Shown in pieces: positions 1 to 5,024 of a stretch of DNA of 5,753 bases (the stretch's first letter is position 1; each line of letters starts with the position of its first letter). Under the pieces are notes generated by a model. It did no database searches, had not been told where the DNA came from, and saw only the letters and a list, made by a program, of their open reading frames with translations. The position numbers and the translations under genes are program-made. Location of the stretch: positions 1 through 5,753 of the forward strand of contig JAQCKY010000182.1 of the NCBI GenBank assembly GCA_027592155.1, given 5' to 3'. The DNA comes from Pseudomonadota bacterium (lineage in GTDB: Bacteria; Pseudomonadota; Alphaproteobacteria; Rhodospirillales; UBA2165).

Positions 1-1364
1 TCGAATTGGCGATATCGTCCGCCCATACTGCCGCCGCCAGCTGGGATGCAATACCCGCGGAGGAACGGGCGGCTGCGCTGGACCGTATTGCCGAATTATT
101 TGAGGCCAATCGTGCGGAATTTTATGCGCTTTGTATTCGGGAGGCCGGCAAGACGCTGGATGATGCGGTATCCGAGGTGCGGGAAGCCGTTGATTTTTGC
201 CGCTATTATGCATGGCGGGCGCGGGAGGAGTTCGCGGCACCGCAAGGTCTGCCGGGACCCACGGGCGAAAAGAATAGTCTGTCGCTCCACGGCCGGGGAG
301 TCTTCGCCTGCATTAGTCCGTGGAATTTCCCCCTCGCTATTTTTACAGGACAGATCACAGCGGCCTTGGCCGCTGGAAATGCGGTGATCGCCAAGCCCGC
401 CGAGCAAACGCCGCTGATCGCGGCGTTGGCCGTGGCGCTGATGCTGGAAGGCGGAATCCCATCGGCCGCACTTCACCTATTGCCGGGTGATGGCGCGACG
501 GTTGGCGCGAAACTGGTTAGCGATGAGAGGGTTTCCGGCGTGGTCTTCACCGGGTCCTTTGAAACGGCGCAGATCATTAACCGTACCCTGGCCGCACGGT
601 CGGGGCCGATTGTTCCATTCATCGCCGAGACCGGTGGGCAGAATGCCTTGATCGTGGATTCCTCGGCGCTGCCGGAACAAGTGGTCGATGACGCAATTTT
701 GTCGGCATTCCAAAGTGCCGGGCAACGCTGCTCGGCGCTCCGATGCCTCTATGTCCAGGCGGATATTGCTGACCGTCTTTTAGAAATGCTGGTCGGCCGG
801 GCCGCGGAAGTTTCTGTCGGGGACCCCTTGGCGCTGGCAACCGATGTGGGACCGGTCATTGACGAGCAGGCACGTGATCTGCTTGACGCTCATGTCAGAG
901 AAATGGAGCAGGTCGGTGAGTTATTGTTTGAGGCCGATCTTCCGGAAACCGCTGCTGACGGTACATATTTTGCGCCCCGGATTTATTTGATCGATGGTAT
1001 CCACCGGCTTGAGAAAGAAGTATTCGGACCGATCCTTCATGTTGTTCGCTACAAAAGCGATGATCTGCAGAGTGTCGTGGATGCGATTAATGGAACCGGG
1101 TACGGCCTGACCGTGGGTATTCACAGTCGCGTGGACGAGACGGTTGAAAGTCTCCGTGGGAAATTACGCGCCGGAAATATCTATGTGAACCGCAATATGA
1201 TCGGTGCGGTGGTCGGTGTACAGCCGTTTGGCGGTGAAGGCCTGTCCGGTACCGGCCCCAAAGCGGGGGGGCCTCACTACCTGGCCCGGTTCGCCACGGA
1301 ACGGACAACATCCGTCGATACCACGGCGGCCGGTGGGAATACGGCGTTGCTGTCTTTGGGCTAG
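1..1364 (+). CDS. putA: Bifunctional proline dehydrogenase/L-glutamate gamma-semialdehyde dehydrogenase PutA, C-terminal part (5' end outside window)
   Basis: This is the aldehyde dehydrogenase half of PutA, which oxidises glutamate semialdehyde (from proline) to glutamate with NAD+. The frame is open to the left edge, so the TTG at 6 is not taken as the start; the proline dehydrogenase domain should lie upstream. Visible family marks are the PutA-type stretch EVREAVDFCRYYA (about 174-212), SPWNFP with the conserved Asn at 324-326, KPAEQTP with Lys at 393-395, FTGS (about 549-560), the general-base Glu in AETGGQNA (627-629), the catalytic Cys in AGQRCSALR (729-731) and EVFGP (1017-1031). The protein ends in ERTTSVDTTAAGGNTALLSLG-like sequence, the conserved C-terminal motif that separates PutA from stand-alone P5C dehydrogenases. 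It stops right after that motif, so it lacks the extra C-terminal domain of longer PutA types. All expected catalytic residues are present. A seven-G run (1265-1271) lies in the coding sequence, with the frame intact. Confidence 0.95.
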   Translation, partial: ELAISSAHTAAASWDAIPAEERAAALDRIAELFEANRAEFYALCIREAGKTLDDAVSEVREAVDFCRYYAWRAREEFAAPQGLPGPTGEKNSLSLHGRGVFACISPWNFPLAIFTGQITAALAAGNAVIAKPAEQTPLIAALAVALMLEGGIPSAALHLLPGDGATVGAKLVSDERVSGVVFTGSFETAQIINRTLAARSGPIVPFIAETGGQNALIVDSSALPEQVVDDAILSAFQSAGQRCSALRCLYVQADIADRLLEMLVGRAAEVSVGDPLALATDVGPVIDEQARDLLDAHVREMEQVGELLFEADLPETAADGTYFAPRIYLIDGIHRLEKEVFGPILHVVRYKSDDLQSVVDAINGTGYGLTVGIHSRVDETVESLRGKLRAGNIYVNRNMIGAVVGVQPFGGEGLSGTGPKAGGPHYLARFATERTTSVDTTAAGGNTALLSLG

Positions 1365-1377
1365 GTTCTAGACGTGA

Positions 1378-1406
1378 TTGTTGGCCCCCGAAAATGCCGC
1401 TATAGA
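1378..1406 (+). promoter_or_regulatory. Candidate sigma70-type promoter for the lipoprotein at 1413
   Basis: TTGTTG (1378-1383) and TATAGA (1401-1406) are separated by 17 bases, in the short gap after putA. The matches to consensus are partial (3/6 and 4/6). Transcription would be expected to start at about 1412-1414, at or next to the ATG at 1413, which would give a leaderless or nearly leaderless message. Read-through from putA, only 48 bases upstream, is an equally simple explanation. Confidence 0.25.
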
Positions 1407-1412
1407 GGCGTT

Positions 1413-1730
1413 ATGGTGACGAAGTCCAATTTCAAGATGGCGACGATGGTCGGGGCGCTATTGCTCTTGGCCGCATGCGCGCGGGAACCTTATATTTTTA
1501 ACGCGCAGGAATTTAACCGGGACGACCCAAATTTTGCGAAAAAACTGACGGATCGACAATCCGTCGAGATTTGCTACACCAGTCAGACCACGACACCGGC
1601 CGCGCTCCTTAAGCTTGCCGGGCTCGCCTGTGGCGAGTTTGGCAAAAATGCGGTTTTTAACTCACAAGATACGCTGATTTGCCCCATTTTGACGCCCTCA
1701 CGAGCGATATTCTCCTGTGTGACGCCGTAA
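1413..1730 (+). CDS. Small four-cysteine lipoprotein, function unknown
   Basis: This 105-residue predicted lipoprotein has a short basic N-terminus (MVTKSNFK), a hydrophobic stretch (about residues 9-21) and a lipobox LAAC with the lipidated Cys at residue 22. The next residue is Ala, not Asp, so sorting to the outer membrane is expected. The mature part has four more cysteines (residues 54, 73, 90, 102), an even number that would allow two disulfides in the periplasm. Segments such as VEICYTSQ, GEFGKNAVF and CPILTPSRAIFSC look like a conserved small alphaproteobacterial lipoprotein type that I cannot name. The ATG at 1413 is preferred over the GTG at 1374 because it places the signal peptide at the N-terminus and has GAGG four bases upstream; a later ATG at 1437 would remove the basic residues. 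It lies 48 bases after putA. The lipoprotein call is firm; the role is unknown. Confidence 0.75.
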   Translation: MVTKSNFKMATMVGALLLLAACAREPYIFNAQEFNRDDPNFAKKLTDRQSVEICYTSQTTTPAALLKLAGLACGEFGKNAVFNSQDTLICPILTPSRAIFSCVTP

Positions 1731-1785
1731 GCTTGTGGAGCGTCAAACACACCCGAAAAATCCTTACTATCAGCCAAATAAGTCA

Positions 1786-1814
1786 TTGTCCAAAGACGCT
1801 GGAATTCCCATATT
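1786..1814 (+). promoter_or_regulatory. Candidate promoter for the 17 kDa antigen-like lipoprotein
   Basis: In the 165-base gap between the two lipoprotein genes, TTGTCC (1786-1791) and CATATT (1809-1814) stand 17 bases apart, each matching the sigma70 consensus at 4 of 6 positions. TATTCT (1811-1816) with a 19-base spacer is an alternative -10. Either would give a leader of about 75 bases. The rest of this gap (1731-1895) shows no gene or strong terminator; a 6-base inverted repeat (AGCGTC/GACGCT, arms about 50 bases apart) is too weak to call. Confidence 0.3.
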
Positions 1815-1883
1815 CTAACCACTAAGGTCTTGCTAACGGGCTCACCAGAAGGGCTGCGCCCGCTCCCCAACTTGTTTCCTGGG

Positions 1884-1888
1884 AAGGA
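1884..1888 (+). promoter_or_regulatory. Ribosome binding site fixing the start at 1896
   Basis: AAGGA lies 7 bases before the ATG at 1896, the clearest Shine-Dalgarno sequence in the window. It supports 1896 over the in-frame TTG at 1830. An ATG at 1891 is followed at once by TGA, whose last base is the first base of the real ATG. That two-codon start-stop is only 2 bases from the AAGGA and is probably not used. Confidence 0.7.
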
Positions 1889-1895
1889 AGATGTG

Positions 1896-2372
1896 ATGAA
1901 GAAAGTCGTTGCTGTTGTCGCTATGCTCGCACTCGGCGCCTGTAGTGTCCCCGACCGGTTCTCGACCGGCGAGGCCGTGGGTACCCTGGCTGGTGCGGCG
2001 ATCGGAACCATTGTCGGCCTCCAGTTTGGTGGTGGCATTGGTAATGTCGTATTTGGAATCCTGGGCGGTACCGCGGGTGCCGCTGGTGGATATGCCTTCG
2101 GACGTCAGCTTGACCCGTCGGACAAAGCAGAGATGCAGTCCAGCGCCGAACGTGCGATGGCGCAGGCGTCGGATGGACAGGTCGTCACCTGGGTTAACCG
2201 GCAGACCGGCTCTGCGGGCACAATTATGCCCGTCCGTACGTTCTACGCGGGGAATGGTGTCCAGTGCCGTGATTTCCAGGCGAGTGTCGCGATTGACGCC
2301 GGTGTCGGTGAAGGCCGCGGCCGTGCGTGTCGCTCCGGCGCAGGCTCCTGGCAACTCGCGAATGCCGGCTAG
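1896..2372 (+). CDS. Glycine-zipper outer membrane lipoprotein, 17 kDa surface antigen family
   Basis: This is a 158-residue lipoprotein of the Rickettsia 17 kDa surface antigen type, probably anchored in the outer membrane. The signal peptide begins MKKVVAVVAM and ends in lipobox LGAC with the lipidated Cys at residue 16, followed by Ser. Residues about 25-70 form a Gly/Ala-rich glycine-zipper segment (GTLAGAAIGTIVG, then GGGIGNVVFGILGG), the two-helix hairpin typical of the family. LDPSDKAEM (about 72-80) follows, then a soluble C-terminal domain with VVTWVNRQTGSAG, QCRDF (Cys 124) and the family-type ending RACRSGAGSW (Cys 145). The length is close to the usual 150-160 residues. The two mature-domain cysteines could pair. 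Such proteins are generally thought to affect envelope integrity, but no precise role is known. It is preceded by a strong RBS and a possible promoter of its own, so it may be expressed apart from putA. Confidence 0.88.
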   Translation: MKKVVAVVAMLALGACSVPDRFSTGEAVGTLAGAAIGTIVGLQFGGGIGNVVFGILGGTAGAAGGYAFGRQLDPSDKAEMQSSAERAMAQASDGQVVTWVNRQTGSAGTIMPVRTFYAGNGVQCRDFQASVAIDAGVGEGRGRACRSGAGSWQLANAG

Positions 2373-2398
2373 GTATCGACTAACTTCAACATTCCCAT

Positions 2399-2468
2399 TT
2401 GGGTCATTTGGGCGTTTCCGTCGGTTGGGCGGGACGCCGGTTGGGTTTTGCGCCCTAGCGTAATTGGG
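2399..2468 (+). repeat. Cluster of five TTGGG motifs in the intergenic region
   Basis: TTGGG occurs at 2399, 2408, 2425, 2441 and 2464, all on the plus strand, in the 146-base gap between the lipoprotein and the hydrolase. Two copies sit in a longer direct repeat, CGGTTGGG (2422-2429 and 2438-2445), 16 bases apart. The gap holds no gene. Short GC stems (GGCGT/ACGCC and GGGCG/CGCCC) are possible, but their loops are long and no convincing terminator results. The motif density is visible; any role is unknown. Confidence 0.35.
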
Positions 2469-2476
2469 TTCATAAT
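2448..2476 (+). promoter_or_regulatory. Candidate promoter for the alpha/beta hydrolase
   Basis: TTGCGC (2448-2453) and CATAAT (2471-2476) are spaced by 17 bases, the -10 matching 5 of 6 consensus positions. A start near 2483 would give a leader of about 36 bases. The hydrolase lacks a clear Shine-Dalgarno sequence before its ATG; the nearest purine run, AGG at 2501-2503, is too far upstream. Confidence 0.3.
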
Positions 2477-2518
2477 AATATCCGCCGGCACCCCACTCTC
2501 AGGCGTGCGCAATTTTAA

Positions 2519-3355
2519 ATGCGTCACATGAGAAAAATGTCCTTACTTATTGGTATTGTTGTTGTTTATGTCGGCTTTATCGCAGCCATGTACATATTCC
2601 AACGGAGCTTTCTCTATCATCCGCACTCGGGCGTGATGGACCCGGCTTACTATGGGCTCAACGCCGTTGAACGGGTTGAAATTGTGGCCGCGGACGGTAT
2701 TCCGCTGGTGGCATGGTATGGGAAAGCCCAGCCTGGGTTGCCGACGCTTCTCTACCTGCACGGGAACGGCGGACATATCGGCCACCGTGCCGGCAAGGTG
2801 AAACCCTATCTCGACGCCGGTTTTAGCGTCCTCCAGTTAAGTTATCGGGGCTACGGGAGTAATCCTGGTTCGCCAAGCGAGGAGGGGCTTTATCTCGATG
2901 GCCGGGCCGCCTTTGATTTCCTGAGCGACCGAAAGGTACCGCTGTTTCGGACCGTAATTTACGGTGAGTCGCTGGGTAGCGGTGTCGCGGTCGAGTTAGC
3001 ACAAGATAAAGGCATCGCGGCACTAGTGCTGGAAGCACCCTTTGCATCGATGACCGAGATGGCCGCGAATCGTTTCCCCTTTATTCCAGTCCGTTATTTG
3101 CTCAAAGACCGCTACGAATCAAATTCGAAAATTGGCAAATTGAGGGCGCCGTTGTTGGTTATTCATGGTGCCAAGGATGCCGTTGTCCCTTTGGAATCCG
3201 GCCGGGCGCTCTATGATCTCGCCCCCGGGGATAAGCGCATAAAGGTCTATGACCGCGCGGGACACAACGATTTATACGATTTTGGCGCTGCACAAGACGT
3301 CATCGAGTTTCTCAGGGCGAAAGCCGTCCTTGGCGGTGCAACGCAGACAGAATGA
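2519..3355 (+). CDS. Membrane-anchored alpha/beta hydrolase (YfhR/Bem46/ABHD13-like)
   Basis: This 278-residue serine hydrolase of the alpha/beta fold has an N-terminal membrane segment (about residues 8-26) after a basic start (MRHMRK), so it should be anchored in the inner membrane. QRSFLYHP just after the helix is typical of the YfhR/Bem46 group. Fold marks are the oxyanion-hole motif HGNGG (81-85), SYRGYGSNPGSPSEEG (108-123), the nucleophile elbow GESLG with Ser151 (codon 2969-2971), the acid Asp220 in HGAKDAVVP, and His249 in AGHNDL. The catalytic triad is complete and the length fits the family. The substrate is not known; members are called esterases, peptidases or lipases with little direct proof. 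The ATG at 2519 is kept although ATGs at 2528 and 2537 would also preserve the anchor, since none has a good ribosome binding site. Confidence 0.9.
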   Translation: MRHMRKMSLLIGIVVVYVGFIAAMYIFQRSFLYHPHSGVMDPAYYGLNAVERVEIVAADGIPLVAWYGKAQPGLPTLLYLHGNGGHIGHRAGKVKPYLDAGFSVLQLSYRGYGSNPGSPSEEGLYLDGRAAFDFLSDRKVPLFRTVIYGESLGSGVAVELAQDKGIAALVLEAPFASMTEMAANRFPFIPVRYLLKDRYESNSKIGKLRAPLLVIHGAKDAVVPLESGRALYDLAPGDKRIKVYDRAGHNDLYDFGAAQDVIEFLRAKAVLGGATQTE

Positions 3356-3380
3356 CTCGATATCCGAATTATGGTAAAAT
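3352..3380 (+). promoter_or_regulatory. Candidate promoter for the small gene at 3408, overlapping the hydrolase stop codon
   Basis: ATGACT (3352-3357, 4/6 to TTGACA) and TAAAAT (3375-3380, 5/6 to TATAAT) are 17 bases apart. The -10 is preceded by TGG (3372-3374), an extended -10 of the TGn type. The -35 contains the TGA stop of the hydrolase. A start near 3387 would leave a leader of about 20 bases. This is the best promoter match seen in the window and suggests the small downstream gene is transcribed on its own. Confidence 0.45.
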
Positions 3381-3407
3381 AATAACAAAGGCGTGAAAGC
3401 AAAATAA

Positions 3408-3836
3408 ATGGCGGTGGTACCTAGAGCAGCGGCGACAACGCCGATTGTGCCTATATCACCTTGGGCCTATTCCGGGGGGGCGATTTCTGCTGCCGACACC
3501 GCGAAACCGATTGATCCGGTTAACGAGCGAACCGCGCTTAATAACGAGCAAGAATCGCTCCAATTCGAGCTATTTAAACCGGATTTTGAGGAAAGCTCGC
3601 GCCGTGCCACGGAACGGCGGAAACCCCGGCGCAATCTCTCTAGCCTCTTTTCTTTGAGCAGCGAAGGATTCGCCAATGCGTTTTCGATTGGCGATAAGGG
3701 CAATACGCTCCGAGGTGGGAGCCGTTCGGTATCGTCACTAACGCTCCGCAAGGGGCTGGAGATCTATCAGACAAACCTTGAAGTCACCGGTTCTGAGCAG
3801 GCCCGTCGTGGCGATATGCTTAGCATGCGAATGTAG
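3408..3836 (+). CDS. Hypothetical protein of 142 residues
   Basis: I do not recognise this protein. It has no signal peptide or membrane helix and no cysteine, so a cytoplasmic place is likely. The first 40 residues are rich in Ala, Pro, Thr and Ser and look disordered. A strongly basic patch (SSRRATERRKPRR, about residues 63-75) could bind nucleic acid or acidic partners. A Ser/Phe/Gly-rich segment (77-107) follows, and a C-terminal helix-like stretch (LRKGLEIYQTNLEV, about 112-125) precedes a basic, Met-rich tail. The ATG at 3408 has only a weak GAAAG (3395-3399) as ribosome binding site. It starts 52 bases after the hydrolase and ends 9 bases before the stop of the opposite-strand flavoprotein. 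Reality as a gene is supported by a fitting promoter, full use of the available space and ordinary codon use. A seven-G run lies at 3474-3480. Confidence 0.65.
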   Translation: MAVVPRAAATTPIVPISPWAYSGGAISAADTAKPIDPVNERTALNNEQESLQFELFKPDFEESSRRATERRKPRRNLSSLFSLSSEGFANAFSIGDKGNTLRGGSRSVSSLTLRKGLEIYQTNLEVTGSEQARRGDMLSMRM

Positions 3837-3845
3837 CGGGTTAAA

Positions 3846-5021
3846 TTAGACGGCTTGACCGCAGGCGTACCCGGATGCCCAAGCCCACTGGAAATTGAAA
3901 CCGCCGAGATGACCGGTAACATCGACGGCCTCGCCGATGAAGTAGAGCCCCGGTACTGACCGTACTTCCATTGTTTTAGACGATAATTCTCTGGTATCGA
4001 CCCCACCAACGGTGACTTCTGCCGTCCGGTATCCCTCGGATCCGTTCGGGATTACCCGCCAAGTATGGACTTGTTCCGCCAATTGCCGCAGGGATTTGTC
4101 TGAGATTTCGGCCAGACGGCCCTCGCATTTGGCCCATTGGACCAGCTTGGATGCCAACCGTTTCGGCATGAGTTGGGCGAGGGCGCTTTGAACCTCTCGT
4201 TTTGGGGATTTTTCCCGGGCCGTCTTCAGAAAATCGAAAAGGTCCTGACCGGGAAGCATATCGACGGTGATTGTGTCGCCTTGCCGCCAATAGGACGAAA
4301 TTTGCAGTATCACGGGACCGCTGAGGCCCCGGTGGGTAAACAACAGCGCCTCGGTAAACTGTATCTTGCCCACTTGAACCGTCGCATCGAGGGATACGCC
4401 TGCCAATCCGTCGAGTTTTGCCAACGTGTCAGGACCGAATGTTAAGGGCACCAGTCCTGGGTGCGGTTCAATGACCTTTAATCCGAATTGGCGCGCCAGC
4501 GTATGGCCGTAACCACTCGATCCCATCTTTGGAATTGACGGGCCGCCGGTGGCGGTCACCAGCGACGGGGACGCAAAAACGCCACCGTCCGTTTGCACCG
4601 TGAAGTCATTCTCCGCGTGTGAGACATCGGTGACCGCTGTCGAGCAACGAATGGTTACGCCATGGGCTTCATCCAAGAGGAGATCGATGATTTGTTGGGC
4701 CGAACCATCGCAAAAAAGTTGGCCGCGGGTTTTTTCGTGATAGGCGATGCCGTGCTTTTCGACGAGGGCGATGAAATCGTGCTGTGTGTAGCGGGCGAGG
4801 GCCGAAACACAAAAGCGCGGGTTGTCGGAGAGAAAATTATCCGGCGATGAGTGGAGGTTGGTAAAATTTGCCCTGCCGCCCCCCGATATCCGAATTTTCT
4901 GACCGACCTTCGCGGCCTGATCAAGTATCAGCACGCGGCGGCCGCGCTTATTGGCTTCTGCCGCGCACATGAGGCCGGCGGCACCGGCGCCGATGACGAT
5001 CACATCGAAGCGTGTTTCCAA
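3846..5021 (-). CDS. BaiN/YhiN-type NAD(P)/FAD-dependent oxidoreductase (HI0933 family)
   Basis: This 391-residue flavoprotein belongs to the HI0933/YhiN family, now often named BaiN/RdsA-like. The N-terminal Rossmann motif VIVIGAGAAG (7-16) binds FAD. Family marks follow: KIRISGGGRANFTN (42-55), TATGGPSIPKMGSSG (156-170), LLFTHRGLSGP (226-236), TAEVTVGGVDTRELSSKTM (333-351) and the C-terminal flavin-binding segment GLYFIGEAVDVTGHLGGFNF (358-377). The length is normal and nothing is missing. The start is the TTG at 5021-5019: the next in-frame Met (residue 18) lies after the dinucleotide motif, and a stop (TAG, 5027-5025) lies two codons upstream. No good Shine-Dalgarno sequence is visible, so translation probably depends on coupling with the upstream gene, which ends three bases before. 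The substrate is unknown in most bacteria; BaiN itself was linked to bile-acid reduction in gut clostridia, which should not be carried over here. Confidence 0.92.
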   Translation of the reverse strand: METRFDVIVIGAGAAGLMCAAEANKRGRRVLILDQAAKVGQKIRISGGGRANFTNLHSSPDNFLSDNPRFCVSALARYTQHDFIALVEKHGIAYHEKTRGQLFCDGSAQQIIDLLLDEAHGVTIRCSTAVTDVSHAENDFTVQTDGGVFASPSLVTATGGPSIPKMGSSGYGHTLARQFGLKVIEPHPGLVPLTFGPDTLAKLDGLAGVSLDATVQVGKIQFTEALLFTHRGLSGPVILQISSYWRQGDTITVDMLPGQDLFDFLKTAREKSPKREVQSALAQLMPKRLASKLVQWAKCEGRLAEISDKSLRQLAEQVHTWRVIPNGSEGYRTAEVTVGGVDTRELSSKTMEVRSVPGLYFIGEAVDVTGHLGGFNFQWAWASGYACGQAV

Positions 5022-5024
5022 CGG

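Noticed and set aside
1770..1850. tRNA-like D-arm resemblance on the minus strand (TGGTTAGA)
   Set aside because: There is no T-arm GTTC motif, no acceptor stem pairing and no CCA end in the right place.
1583..2038. Open minus-strand frame of 151 residues crossing the gap between the two lipoprotein genes
   Set aside because: Most of it lies opposite two well-supported lipoprotein genes, it has no recognisable domain, and its N-terminal part is the complement of the glycine-zipper coding sequence.
2408..2455. Possible terminator after the 17 kDa antigen-like gene
   Set aside because: Stems are only 5 base pairs with loops of 18-19 bases, and the only T-run (2446-2449) is short and not placed right after a stem.
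1842..2463. Long open frames on both strands overlapping the 17 kDa antigen-like gene
   Set aside because: They are low-complexity shadows; the lipoprotein frame has a lipobox, family motifs and a good RBS.
3358..3370. 13-base exact repeat CGATATCCGAATT, also at 4884-4896
   Set aside because: One copy is intergenic, the other falls in the conserved ISGGG coding region of the flavoprotein; a single 13-base match is near what chance gives in a window this size.
3836..3862. Imperfect hairpin spanning the two convergent stop codons (GCGG-g-TTAA / TTGACCGC, 10-base loop)
   Set aside because: The stem needs a bulge and a G-U pair and has no T-run on either side, so it is not a convincing terminator.
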